64,000 nucleotides of DNA from contig FN648511.1 of assembly GCA_000310025.1 (NCBI GenBank), positions 90,053 to 154,052 on the forward strand, written 5' to 3'. The position numbers and the translations under genes are program-made. Source of the stretch: Ectocarpus siliculosus. Taxonomy: Eukaryota > Sar > Phaeophyceae > Ectocarpales > Ectocarpaceae. This document shows, piece after piece, positions 23,434 through 35,163 of this stretch (its first letter is position 1; each line of letters begins with the position of its first letter). The notes under the pieces were generated by a model. That model ran no database searches and had not been told where the DNA came from. It saw only the letters and a program-made list of their open reading frames with translations.

Positions 23434-24318
23434 ATGCTACAGGGATACTACGGGGATTTCCACCCCATTACTGTAGCGGAAGACGGCCAAAGAAGAATAA
23501 TGGAGGGCGCTGTCGTTCCCGTTTCAGTCTTCGGGTTATTGAATCAAATCAGCCACAAGCAAGGGTGGGATAATGTCTATGTGGTTCCAGTTTGTGATGG
23601 GGATGTTATTGTATTTTTCCATGCCTGCATGCCAGGGATGTTCAGTTCGGCTCGGGGGGAGGGGACGCTTCATTTCCGTGATGGAAAAGCAGTCTTCTTC
23701 TTGATGTCCCACTCGGAGATGGGAAACTTCGCGTGGGTCCCCCATCGAGGTAGCCGGTTGACGCGCAGCTCTCAACTACCTAGGTCTATGTGGAGAACTC
23801 GTCATTGAGGCATAGCGCTCAGTCGCTTCTGGACCAAGACTGACTGGACATTTGCTTGGAGAGAAGTATCAACAACGGCCGGCCACCCTGACAGCTTGTT
23901 TTGCCGACATTGGCAAATGAAATTTTCGAAGGACGAGTTGCCCGCATGCACTGTGCATACCGGCGGAATTCCCAATGAACGCGAGCCTTCTTTATTATTC
24001 ATTCTACTCCTGCTCGTGGTATCGTCACCACTTATGTGCTTACCCACGTTCTTCATTGTGCCTTTTGTTTCCCCAGCTTTCAGAGCCACGCTCACAACGA
24101 ACTCTGGGTCGAAGCCATATCATTGCGTCTGTCTTTCTATCACAACGCCCACCTGTCGCGAAACCCTACAGTAAGCTCGAAATGGAAAACAGTCCTGACA
24201 CCTGTGTGGCATGCTGGCAAATACTCTCGTTTGAAGGGGAATACAAACGCCCTGCGAGGAGCAAGTCCTCTACGGTATAGATGGATGGTGAAGAACGCCA
24301 GGCCTCCCGCCCTCTGAA
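23434..24318 (+). CDS. Unrecognised plus-strand candidate gene
   Basis: Three stretches look coding. About 23434-23750 reads GLLNQISHKQGWDNVYVVPV, then CDGDVIVFFHACMPGMF and FRDGKAVFFLMSHSEMGNFA. About 23820-23990 reads FAWREVSTTAGHPDSLFCRH. 24079-24171 follows a strong pyrimidine tract and CCCCAG acceptor, reads FQSHAHNELWVEAISLRLSF and ends in a GTAAGC donor. I could not join them with matched phases and recognise no family. The minus strand is also open across 24140-24568. Confidence 0.35.
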
Positions 24319-24739
24319 ACAAGCATGAGAGCAAAGAGGGGGGGGGCACAAGTGTTGTTCCTAGCAAGTTATATACCTGTGTACCCCGCCCTACTTTACT
24401 GAAGAATATCCAACCGCACTCCGAGCACTCCAAGCCCAAGACAAAGATCAACATCAACAACAGCTCTCCTTCGCGCGCACTACGTACGGTCACGCATGCA
24501 GAGCCCAAGATCACACCACGACAGCCTCGAAACCCATCTTCAACAGTGAGCCGGGACTTCAAACACACTCACACGAATCAGCCTTTTGGACTGGTGAGAA
24601 TTTCATGTGTACATCAATTGATGAAAACATCATTCATGAATTACCGAGGTGAAACTGATAGTATTTTCGTCTCGGGCAACACTATGTAGCCAGGGAGTAA
24701 AATAGAATATCATGCCCATCATGTCTGCCCGCAGCATCA

Positions 24740-26680
24740 TCACCGGCGGCGTTTCACCCCGCTCAAACTGGCTCTCCGAGTGACGCTGCCCGAAATTCCA
24801 CCTTGTGTAATGGTCAGTCCTACTGGAGGAAGCGGCGCAGCACCCGTGCCTTGGGTAGAGCCAACCCATCCAGGCAGGGACGCCGGCGCCACGAAAGCCG
24901 AAGCACCGGCGGGGGCCGGAGGAGCGGTGACAGCACCGTTTCCGCCGTTTGCACCGCCCGTGCCGAAGATGAAGCTGGGCACGGGCACTGCCGGCGATGT
25001 CGTACCACCCCCGGGTCCGCGGGGGGCAACCCTACCAGCCGTCAGGGTCGGGCCGGGAAAGGGGGCCGTCGTCGCCGCCGTTGTCGTCGCCACCGCCGTT
25101 GTAGCTGAAGCCGCGCCGCCGCCGAACGTGAACTGGGCACCGGGTTGGTTGCTGGTAAGGGTGATGGATGGCGTCGGAGGTGGGCGTGCGGCAGCGGAAG
25201 TGGGGATGACCACCATCATTGGTGTCGGCGCCGTCGCAACTCTGGCTCCGCTAGCCGAAGCACCGGCGGGGGCCGGAGGAGCGGTGACAGCACCGTTTCC
25301 GCCGTTTGCACCGCCCGTGCCGAAGATGAAGCTGGGCACGGGCACTGCCGGCGATGTCGAACCTCCCCCGGGCCCGTGGGGGGCAACCCTACCAGCCGTC
25401 AGGGTCGGGGCGGGAAAGGGGGCCGTCGTCGCCGCCGTTGTCGTCGCCACCGCCGTTGTAGCTGAAGCCGCGCCGCCGCCGAACGTGAACTGGGCACCGG
25501 GTTGGTTGCCGGTAAGGGTGATGGATGGCGTCGGAGGTGGGCGTGCGGCAGCGGAAGTGGGGATAGCCACCACCATTGGTGTCGGCGCCGTCGCAACTCT
25601 GGCTCCGCTAGCCGAAGCACCGGTGGGGGCCGGAGGAGCGGTGACAGCACCGTTTCCGCCGTTTGCACCGCCCGTGCCGAAGATGAAGCTGGGCACGGGC
25701 ACTGCCGGCGATGTCGTACCTCCCCCGGGCCCGTGGGGGGCAGCCCTACCAGCCGTCAGGGTCGGGGCGGGAAAGGGGGCCGTCGTCGCCGCCGTTGTCG
25801 TCGCCGCCGCCGTTGTAGCTGAAGCCGCGCCGCCGCCGAACGTGAACTGGGCACCGGGTTGGTTGTCGGTAAGGGTGATGAATGGCGTCGGAGGTGGGCG
25901 TGCGGCAGCGGAAGTGGGGATGGCCACCACCATTGGTGTCGGCGCCGTCGCAACTCTGGCTCCGCTAGCCGAAGCACCGGTGGGGGCCGGAGGAGCGGTG
26001 ACAGCACCGTTTCCGCCGTTTGCACCGCCCGTGCCGAAGATGAAGCTGGGCATGGGCACTGCCGGCGATGTCGTACCTCCCCCGGGCCCGTGGGAGGCAA
26101 CCCTACCAGCCGTCAGGGTCGGGGCGGGAAAGGGGGCCGTCGTCGCCGCCGTTGTCGTCGCCGCCGCCGTTGTAGCTGAAGCCGCGCCGCCGCCGAACGT
26201 GAACTGGGCACCGGGTTGGTTGCCGGTAAGGGTGATGAATGGCGTCGGAGGTGGGCGTGCGGCAGCGGAAGTGGGGATGGCCACCACCATTGGTGTCGGC
26301 GCCGTCGCAACTGTGGCAACACCAGCTCCGATGGCGGTTATGCCGCTGAAGATGAACCCCGTGGCATGGGCGGGAGTGGCAGCGGGAATGGGGTCATCGA
26401 CGTCCATCGGTAACAGGTCGGCAGAAGGAGGTGTCCCCACCGACAGATCACGAAAGCCGGCGGCACCCCCAGTAGGAGCGGTTGGGGGCCCAACGGCAGG
26501 CAGAGTGCTGGGGGCCGCAGCCGGTGGCGATCTTCGAACCAATGGCCCAGACGGAGGTGCCACCCCCGACACACCACGAAAGCCGGTGGCACGCCCAGTT
26601 TGAGCGGTTGGAGGGGCAACGGCAGGCAGAGTGCTGGGGGCCCCAGCGGGTGGTGATCTTCGCCAGGCGTTTTAGAGAGG
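24740..26680 (-). CDS. FxFG-repeat, nucleoporin-like protein (C-terminal part)
   Basis: One minus-strand frame is open from about 26680 (after a TAA) to TGA at 24740-24742, over 640 codons. It contains four 119-residue tandem units, each with QFTFGGG and SFIFGTGG (two FxFG-type motifs per unit) embedded in Pro/Ala/Thr/Gly-rich linkers, plus an earlier FIFSG. This is the composition of the disordered FG domain of nuclear-pore proteins, where FxFG motifs bind transport receptors. The C-terminus is basic (ASLSGVKRRR), as in some nuclear-basket nucleoporins. No ATG lies in a suitable N-terminal place, so a spliced 5' exon is likely; two copies of a 126-bp repeat (RRSPPAxAPSTLPAV) form the visible N-terminus. 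The opposite strand is also open for about 600 codons but gives a hydrophobic Val/Ala/Pro-rich sequence without motifs. Confidence 0.55.
24899..26326. repeat. Four tandem copies of a 357-bp repeat
   Basis: The landmark GAAGCACCGG recurs at 24897, 25256, 25613 and 25970. Copies differ by scattered substitutions and the period is exactly a multiple of three, which keeps both strands open. On the minus strand the variable residues include S/F before ITLT and S/G/D before NQPG. Confidence 0.95.
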
Positions 26681-27379
26681 GCGTTCGCCGGGTTTGGCGA
26701 GCGGGCGGCATCGACGAGGTAAGGTGCATGATCAGAACTTCGCAGTCGACCAACGACAAAGGGTTTTCACCCCACGGCTGTCGGGAGCGTAACACAGCAG
26801 GGGTTACCGAGGTGCTTGGAACGTAATAAGCTTTACGGCACGTAGCCCTGCGAATAAGGAGCCCAAAGGTGCGAAACAGTTGAAACTGAAAGGAGTGATC
26901 CAATCCCTACGACATCGCGCCACGGCTTAGGGTAAAACCACGATGGGAGCCCCAATAACGCCTTCTAACCAGCCAGGCAACCATCATTTGAGCGAAGAGG
27001 TGTGCGGCGTATTCTGAGTCTTTCACCAGTATAATTTTGTGATATTTCGAAGACGAGTAGTCCAAACCCGCGGTACCCCAGCAAAAGGCCGCCATGATTC
27101 CGTCGTTGATTATGTAACTTTTCGACGAACGATTCGAACACATGTTTGCTTATTGCTGAGTACGGTGCGTACTTCACTGTTGTTTGCAAGCCTGCGACCA
27201 CGGACGTCGCACCCCGTGTGGGGTTAGGGATCAGCACCGCACACGGAAGTACCGGGCACACTTTATGAACGAACATTTTCGTGGAGAAATGACACAACAA
27301 ACACGCCGACAACCGTAAACGCAACAAAAGACACAAGGCAATAATCAGCTTAACAGATACAAAGAACTCTTCCTCCAAC

Positions 27380-27661
27380 TCACCGGTGATCCTCGAGAAG
27401 ACGATGATGGACCCTGGCCCCTCCCGACCAATCTATTGGGCAGGCTTGGCACTGATATGAGCGGTGGTACTGGTCCAGTAAGCGAGTCCGGCGCATCCCG
27501 CACCCAAAGCAAATAGGCATGGAAGCCTCATCTTGGTGCAACAAGACGGAGTTGGTTACGCGGGGCCTCGCCGCCGCGGGTGCACCACTTGGGTCAGGCG
27601 CCGAGAGAGTCCTGTGGGAAGAGGGCTTTACTGGTTCTTGATCCCATGGAGTGTGCGTCAT
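27380..27661 (-). CDS. Short ORF with paired CxxC motifs, unrecognised
   Basis: A 93-codon minus-strand frame ends MPICFGCGMRRTRLLDQYHR followed by SYQCQACPIDW. The pattern C-x2-C-x17-C-x2-C could bind one zinc ion. It may be one exon of a larger gene; no neighbouring exon was identified, and no family was recognised. Confidence 0.3.
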   Translation of the reverse strand: MTHTPWDQEPVKPSSHRTLSAPDPSGAPAAARPRVTNSVLLHQDEASMPICFGCGMRRTRLLDQYHRSYQCQACPIDWSGGARVHHRLLEDHR

Positions 27662-28377
27662 TGCATTGCGAACGGAGCGCCCGGCTGCCCGAACCAGCTG
27701 ATGAAAGCAACAGGCGGAGGTTCAGACGTTTCGTGGGAATAATCAAAGAGTAAAACAGCGGTGAGGAGCTGGAGCCATTGAAATGTTTGTTTGGAGCTTG
27801 TTCGTTCGCCCGTCAAGCGTTCTGCCATTCCGCGACAAATTGAATGAAGCGGCCGTGGGGTCCCTGAATTCGGACCCCCAGCTGCTTTGCTGCGATCGTC
27901 ACCGAGGGTACATTCCGCGATACCACTACATCCAATTCCATACGACCGTCCAAGCGTACAGTCAGCGCTAAACTTGAGTACCATGTGTCCACATGAACTC
28001 GCAGGGCACACATGGGAACACCGTAAACCAATACCATCGGCCATGGACACATGCAATAAAAAGTGTTTTCTAAGCATAGACTACACCACCAACATTCTCT
28101 TCGATGGTATCCTTATCTCCGAATAAATCGTACAGGAAGATGACCCCCCCCGCCCATTCCCACCTCCCTCACAAATCACGCGCACCTACAGTAGTCCCCG
28201 GTTTCCTGTCGACTTCGCCTCACTACCGGCATACACTTTTCTTTTGCCCTCATACCGGGTGCAAAGACCTTGGGCTGCTTACCTCGAGTGCCATGCTGGT
28301 AGCACGACGTGCCATCGGTGTCAGCCTCACCCGACTGCTAATGACGCCCCTGGCGATGAGCCGTCTCGCCACCGGTA

Positions 28378-28600
28378 GAAGCCGGTAGCTGCGGGTGATG
28401 ATGATGCTGACTGCACGTCTTGCAACTGGTAGAAGCCAGTAGCTGCGGGTGATGCTGCTGTTGATGGCGCGTCTTGCCACCGGGAGCAGCCGGTAGCTGT
28501 GGGTGATGCTGATGCTGACTGCCCGTCTTGCAACTGGTAGCATCCAGTAGGTGCGGGTGATGCTGCTGTTGATGGCGCGTCGGGCCATGGGTAGCAGCCT
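28378..28600. repeat. Minisatellite, alternating units with about 63-bp half period
   Basis: Units of the type GCGGGTGATGCTGCTGTTGA, then a GCGCGTCTTGCCACC or GCCCGTCTTGCAACT end, alternate in two subtypes from about 28388 to 28585. Minus-strand frames across it remain open in two phases, one giving repeats of ATGFYQLQDVQSASSSPA. Whether it is translated is unclear. Confidence 0.8.
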
Positions 28601-29726
28601 GCAGCTGTCGGTAATGCTCCGCAAGGAAATGGCGGAGCCGAACCTGTCGCCCTGCTCTTCGTCCGCCACAACGGGACGCCGTTGCAACCATGGGTTTGCC
28701 GACGCCCCCCCCGGGCTTGCAGCCGGCTCTAGCACCCGTTGACGCGAGCGTTCGCCACCAAAGCGTAACCTGGGCAAGAGAGCGGGCGTTGGCAGAGGAA
28801 ACGTCAGCATGGATACAAGTCAATACCCTTTCACACTTACGTTTGATTCCGAAAGTCAATTTCAATCAGTCACGTGGCATACCCCAGCCAGATGGTCGTG
28901 CAACATTCGTGCCAGCCGATAGCGAAGTGGCGAGTGAACCACACTTGCTCACAACAGCGGTAGTTCAAAACGTAGTGGTTCCCTTGATGAAAGGTCGCAT
29001 CTTTCTCAAATCTAGTGCGCACGGTGCTTGTTTCACCAACCACCAAATCAAAAGGCTACCGGTGCCTCGTCTCTTACCCGCCGATAGTCGGCCTCGGTGC
29101 TTGGGGTCTATTTTCCCACTGCTCCAGCGAGAGGTTTGCGGGCGGGTATCTCCGGATCGCCCTCGCCGGGGCGATCATCGGCGCCGCGCTTGCACCACTT
29201 GAACGAGGTAATGAGACTGACGGTGGGAGCAAGTCCTTGCGTGCCTTTACGAAGATTTTCTGCTTCGAATCAAGTGCATCGCAAGGGAAGGGCCAAAAGG
29301 GTTGACAAGCTGAAAGGCGCCGAAGGCATGCTGGGAGAACCTCTGTTAGATGTTGTTGTTCCTTCAAACATGTCATTGGTTGTACGGCACACGAATGCCT
29401 CCGTGGCAGGGTCCCTGAACCTGGCGATCTAGGTTGGAGATTCGCTCGTCGCGAAGGGTGCATGCGGCACGTTCTACAGCCGTATTGATCAACCATCCAA
29501 GAGCACAGTCAGCTTCACCCTCCCGTACGCGATACGCCAAAATCAACTGACAGGGCAATGCACATCGGAACACAAAAACGTCGTCGGCCTCTGGAAGCAA
29601 CCCAGGTACGTTTATCTAAGCAGTTACACCAACAATAACTTCCACAAACGCTTCCGCTATTTAAACACTACGTGAATAGAAAGATGGGTCCCCCGTTACC
29701 GGAAGTGGCGACGTGGGGCTGCATAC

Positions 29727-31100
29727 CTTGGTGACAACAGTACCGGTGTTACGGTGCACCACCGACGCCGGCTTGAGCCTGCTTGTGTCTGCCACACGGG
29801 GTGGAGGGCCGCCGAGCTTTCCCTCTTTCCCGGGCTTCGCGACCACGACGGTGGGCCGTGCCGCCTGGCCCGGCTGGCTGGCCGCTGGCTTCAGCACAGT
29901 CGAATGCGAGCGCTTTATCCCGACGGTCTTGCGCGCGGACGATCTGGCGGATATAGGGCGGGGGGTTTAGCATGTGTTTGGTAGAGGTGGCGCGTTTGGG
30001 TACCCGTTCAATATGCTTCTCAACTCTGTGTGTATGTTTTGGTAGAGTACACGACGATCACGTGCCCCAGCTGCACTCGTACCAGTAGGTGTGCATGGAG
30101 CTTTGAGTGGATCCACCACGTTTTCGCAAATCACCCTACGGCGGCTACTTTGGAAACCCTCTAGATCCATGACGTGACCGTGCACACGCACGCACCTGAC
30201 GTTAGTACTGGTGCGGCTCGCAGAGGTCGCGGCGGAGACGAGCTTGCCGCCTTTCTTGGCACGCCTTGCCGCCGTGAGGGTAGGCCGCGCCGCCTGGCCC
30301 GGCTGCGTTGCCGCTGGCTTGGACACCGTCGAAGGCGAGCGCTTCACCCCGACGGTCTTGCGCGCGGACCATCTGGCCGATAGAGGGCCGGGGTTGTACA
30401 GTAGCATATGTTTGATAGAGGTCACGCGCTTTGGGTACCCGTTCGATATGCTTCTCAACTCCCGTGTGTTTCGGTAGCGTGCAAGACAATCACAAGCCCC
30501 AGCTAGATGACGTGCAATGCTCGCACAAGTAGATGTGCATGGACCTTTCTGTGGATCAGCCCTGTTCACCACGTTTTCACAAATCCCCCTACAGCCGATA
30601 CTTTGGAAACCCTCTAGATGCCTGAAGTGACGGTGCACACGCACGCACCTGACGTTAGTACTGGTGCGGCTCGCAGGGGTCGCGGCGGAGACGAGCTTGC
30701 CGCCTTTCTTGGCACGCCTTGCCGCCGTGAGGGTAGGCCGCGCCGCCTGACCCGGCTGGCTTGCCGCCGGCATCGACACCGTCGAAGGCGAGCGCTTAAC
30801 CCGGACGGTCTTGCGCGCGGACGATCTGGCCGATAGAGGGTAGGGGGAGTAGCATACGTTGGGTACACATTCGATATGCTTCTCAACTGGGTGTGTGTTC
30901 CGGTAGCGTGCAAGACAATCACTCGCCCCAGCCAGATGGATGTGCCATACTCGTGCCAGTAGATGTGCATGGACCTTTGAGTGGGTCAGACCTGCTCAGA
31001 ACCGGTCGCAATGTAGCCTAAGATAAACCGTTCATTGTACGCCAGATGAACCCCGAGAATACTTGCATATTCTGCCCAAGCATTAGATGTGACACCCTGG
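29727..31100. repeat. Tandem exon-intron repeat array, about 450-bp period
   Basis: Three units carry the same exon plus intron: GCGCGCGGAC with GATCTGG or CATCTGG at 29933, 30363 and 30815, and GACCGTGCACACGCACGCAC-like blocks at 30177 and 30630. More diverged partial units of the intron lie near 31150-31210 and 31850-31920 (TACTTTGGAAnCCC, then GACGTGACC, then CACACGC). Confidence 0.8.
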
Positions 31101-31634
31101 GTACGGTGCATCCAAAGATCGGGACATTTGAATATGTTTTGGGCGTACACGCTCTCCCGACTGCTGTAACGGTACTTTGGAAACCCCAGGAACGCCCGAC
31201 GTGACCCCCACACGCGCACCGTTGGTCCCTGGTGCTGCCTGCACGGGATGCGGCTGAGCCGAGCCGTCTTGCCCTGGCCCCGAGGGACCATCATGTACTC
31301 CTCCGTTGTGGTCCTCATCGTGGTCGTTACTTTTGCCGTCGCTGTTGTCCTTCGCCGCCCCCTCGTCTTCTCCAGCACTAAGACGTCCAGTCATTGTGGC
31401 CGCGTCTCCATCGCCCTCCCCCGGGTCAGCCGTGGCGGCTCTCTCTGTTGATGCTGCCGTTGTTCTTGTTGACGCGGCTGCCGCTGACGTTGCAGCTCCT
31501 ACTCCTGCGTCTTCTGCAGCCTCGACCGTCGCGTCAGTATTCCCTGCTTCGTCTCCTCCCGTCCTACCTCGCCCTACCGCCGTCATACGCTGACCGAGAG
31601 CTTTCATTACCCTACGGGTCTCCTTCTCGGCTTC
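29727..31634 (-). CDS. Unrecognised gene with tandemly duplicated basic exons
   Basis: An upstream exon begins at 31634 (CACAG acceptor), reads EAEKETRRVMKALGQRM and continues into an acidic, Ala/Asp/Gly-rich stretch to about 31200. Downstream are three related exons: 30825-30649 and 30372-30196 (177 nt each, CAG|GTGCGT donors, symmetric phase 2/2) and a diverged, longer one, 29943-29727 (AAG|GTATGC donor). Each encodes SARKTVxxKRSxSTV, then KPAAxQPGQAARPT and a Lys-rich part, like the Lys/Ala/Pro tails of histone H1-type or HMGA-type proteins. The introns between them are also homologous. The junction from the acidic exon to the first basic exon was not resolved in phase, and neither start nor stop codon was found. 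A chromatin-associated role is only a guess from composition. Confidence 0.45.
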
Positions 31635-32660
31635 CTGTGAGCTGAAAGTACCAAGAGAAACAGAGAAACAAGAAGCAGAGGGCGGGAACTGTTAGGCGTT
31701 TTCTCGGTACTTGAATGATGACTATTGTGTCAGACATGCTCTCTGCACACCAGACGCCTCCCGTAAAACGCCTTGAAGTCCCAAAAAACCATGTCGCTGC
31801 GATGAAAAAATCCCTGTGCCCTTGGACAGCTCGTCAGCGTGCACCCTCCCCTGGATACATGCTACTTTGGAACTTCCCCGGATATCGGACGTGACCACGC
31901 ACGCACACGCACGAACGGTTCGTATACGTGAACGTGATACCTCCCGTTTTACAAGAGACATTCCGGGTGCTGGTCATTGTCGCCAGGTATGCAAGTATGG
32001 GAACTGCGAGAGGGCTTTTCGTTTTCTGGAAAGGTTTTTGACATGGGCTCGATGTTGTTGAAAATGTATTTCCCCACCATTCGAACAGGTGCCCAGGGAT
32101 TGATTGCAGCTACGCCAGTAAAGACGACGCCGTGGCTGCGATAAACATCTGAGCCCGGAGACTGTACCTTGTCGTTCAACCTCCTCCACGGTTCTTTGTC
32201 ATCCGGGAAATGTTAGTGGCCGGTAGAGTTGTGTACTAATGACTGACGTATTTGTGTGTTCGTCAGCTAGATGGCGAGGTCAAAAAATTAAATATAGGCT
32301 ACACATCGTTCAGCAGCTCCGCCGGCACAAATTAAACAAACACGCAGTCCTGGGGGTCCAGTGGATAACGTCGTTCGCCTACGTAAAGCAGGTTGTGTGG
32401 TCGAATCCCTAGGGGAGCGAACAATTTGCAGTTCTGCTGTTTGTTGAAAGCGATACGGGGGAAGAAAGGGTTGCGTCCTTGTTGCATTTAGAGCGCCGCA
32501 GGCGGAAAGGTGGGACAAAAATAATCAGAACGGTGAAAATTCCGTGACTGTATTACCTTCCTCCAGTGTCAACCCGGCTGACACGTCAAGTACGTACCGA
32601 AAGGTGCAGACTGGCGCCAGAATAAATGGGATGAAAACAACGACGACAACAACGACAACA

Positions 32661-32695
<35 letters not shown>

Positions 32696-33162
32696 AACAC
32701 CAACAACAACACCGCACTAACGACACCAACACCAACGCCAATACCAACAACAACAACAACAATCACAAGAATAAAACAATACATTCGTTCGCCGGACGTC
32801 TGCTCGTCGGTCAGTTGGCGAGCCGGTACTCTCGTCGATGCTAAGAACAAGGACACACAACACACACGGACTATATGGTGCTTCGGTGACGTTGTTATAG
32901 GAACTCAGTCAATGAAGTACCCAAGATCAACTCCTGTCGGCGTCTGTGCCGATAAAACGTAGACGGATTTTCAAATAATTTAAAGTCGACCGAGCGTATT
33001 AAGTATGTACGTATTTGCTGTACTTTTTCTTGAAGACGAATATTAATCACGGTGTGAACATCGCGGGCGCTGTGGTTGCTGGGCGCTGGTTTGCGCAGGC
33101 CAAGGCACTTACGTCACCGAAAACCGAGAGATGACGTGGCCTGGTGGTCCTAAAGACCTTGG
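31635..33162. other. Stretch without a supported gene
   Basis: Beyond the diverged repeat-array unit near 31850-31920 and the triplet repeat at 32636-32760 I see nothing that supports a gene. Confidence 0.4.
32636..32765. repeat. ACG/ACA trinucleotide repeat tract
   Basis: Interrupted ACA, ACG and ACC units, with about ten pure GAC units at 32663-32693. Its reverse strand is GTT/GTC-rich, like the intronic tract at 13312. Confidence 0.9.
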
Positions 33163-33596
33163 GTGGTTATGGGACGTAGCGAACCTTTCATCTGTACTGA
33201 CGCACGCTTGACTGAGGGTTGCGATTATATATGCACACACAGACTTGGGGGCATTTCATTGAAAGTACACCCAAGGGGAATGTCGAAAACGTTCGAACAT
33301 TTTAGCGAAGAACATACGTACCTCGGTTTAGCATTGGATCTCAGGATACCGTGGAGGTACGTGCAAGAGTTCCAGGCCAACCTCAAGAAGGTGCAGTTGG
33401 TGCACAGACCCTTTCAATACTAAACCAAGATGCAGCTGATAGAAATAGAATTGCATTGAAAGGCTACTGTATGCTTATCACATACAAATATTTCGGTTTC
33501 GTCCCACCGGGTATTTACAGGGAGGATAGTACGAAGCTGGAAACAGCATTGTGGCACCCTCGGAAACTACCGCGCAATTGTGTGACATTCAAATAG
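33163..33596 (+). pseudogene. Unrecognised broken ORF crossing the outer edge of the left inverted-repeat arm
   Basis: Two overlapping frames look like one protein with a +1 shift. The first reads TFEHFSEEHTYLGLALDLRI and QEFQANLKKVQLVHR, then stops at 33421. The second reads ILNQDAADRNRIALKGYCML and FGFVPPGIYREDSTKLETAL, and ends LPRNCVTFK at 33596. The last 13 codons lie inside the inverted-repeat arm, so this sequence predates or was cut by the duplication. I do not recognise the family. Confidence 0.35.
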
Positions 33597-34227
33597 AGGT
33601 GAACCAACCGAATCTACATGGCCCACAGCGACAAACCCTACGGAAATACAACAAAGTGCAAGTGCAATTCGGAAGAGGTTCTTGCAAAATTCAGATGGAT
33701 GCGACATAGATTGCGTGATTTTTGTGAATGAGAGTTGGGTCGAGTAAACGATGACTGTACTAGGAATAAGATGACAGCCTCAAAACGTCACAATGGAAGA
33801 GGGATCTGCGCACAAGCACTACCTGTCTATGTAAAAAAGTACGTTGGGGGTGCCTAAACATGGTGGAATCAGTTCCGGAATCAGGACGTTGGTTGTTCTC
33901 GAAATGGTGCGAATTTGCAGACAAAAATACTATCACCAGCGGCCATGAGCACGCGCCCCCGCCTAACACACGCTAAGGAATGCATGAAATCTCAACTAAT
34001 CCAGCGAATAATGGAGGGCGCGGCGGTGTATGCTCGACCCCCTCTTCGCCACACCGGTAGAAAAATAGGAAGAATATACCTGGAAAATGCCCCGAACGTT
34101 AGTTACAGATTCCTGACAAGACAGCCTGAATGTTGCACCATCTTGTTCTCCAGGACTACCGCATGCACTGGATGTCGGCCACCAGTCGTTTCGTAGTGTT
34201 CCGTACAGCTTACTCGCGACATCTAGT

Positions 34228-34593
34228 CTAAATGCGTACCGTCCACTTTGAAAGGAAAAGTATAACTGAAGACGTGGAGCTCTCGTCGCCCGTCAAATAT
34301 CTCGAATGGCCCCACCTCCTGTGAGACAGGCGCAGTGGAATGCCCATCTCGACAACTTCACGGCACTTGTCGAGGTCATTGTTGAACGGGTGGCGGTGCA
34401 ACTCCAACCCGCCTGAGTCTTCACATCCTGCGCCCGACGAGCACCACCATCGTGTTTCGGCACGTCTACACGGACACATGATGGGCACAGCGCGAGTGGA
34501 CAACGGACCAGCAACGACCGAAGAAGAGAGACACAAAGAGACAGAACGGTAGAGAGAGAAAAATAGACAGACACAGAAGCAGAGGCAGAGCAA
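34228..34593 (-). other. ORF conserved in both inverted-repeat arms, unrecognised
   Basis: A 121-codon frame, differing by a single residue from its mirror at 56132-56497. A possible hydrophobic N-terminus (CFCVCLFFSLYRSVSLCLSS) comes from a pyrimidine-rich tract and may be chance. No domain seen. The opposite strand is also open in places, so coding status is undecided. Confidence 0.25.
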
Positions 34594-34779
34594 GGGTCAA
34601 AACAGCGTGACTACAACGACTGGGGGGCCTTGCGTTACTACAGAAAGGACGCAGGCCGTGGACGTGGAACTATGCACATTCGCGTGAACAGTGTCATCGA
34701 CGTTTCATGACAACGGTTATCGAAGCCTATATTATATATACTGTATGGCTATGGCATACCACTACTGTGCTCCTCGGTA

Positions 34780-35163
34780 TTGCTATTGAACAACATTCGC
34801 GTTCCACGTGGTTGTGATGCTGACACTCGCTCCGACCGGCACGAACGGGAGGGCTTGGTCACGTATGATCAGACAGAACATTTCCACCGAACACATTGGT
34901 GCCTCCGTGTACCTGAGAAGGAGTTCAGGAGCATTGTGAACCATTCTTTAGAAGAGCTCGGCGGTGAAAACAATGATGCTTTTGATCACCGTGCTTTGTT
35001 CAAGCAACGGAGATATCGGGCATCGTTGTTGATACCGCACGTACATCGAGCACTCGTCTCCAAGCGAAAGACGATAGTTCGGGAGAGAGAACGCAGAGTA
35101 ACACCGGACGTACCATCCGTCGCTGTAGAGATTGTTTATGTATGCACTGGCGGAGAATGCTAA
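34780..35163 (+). other. ORF conserved in both inverted-repeat arms (127 codons), unrecognised
   Basis: It reads HWCLRVPEKEFRSIVNHSLE, then NNDAFDHRALFKQRRYRASL and ends VAVEIVYVCTGGEC. The mirror copy (55993-55562) has the same frame with one R-to-Q change and an extended start. Composition is protein-like. The antisense frame (34948-35256 and 55469-55777) is also open. No family recognised. Confidence 0.35.

Noticed and set aside
24780-26603. 607-codon plus-strand ORF across the 357-bp repeats
   Set aside because: It is the antisense of the FxFG frame, stays open because the repeat length is a multiple of three and GC-rich, and gives a Val/Ala/Pro-rich sequence without motifs. The minus frame has FxFG motifs and a basic C-terminus.
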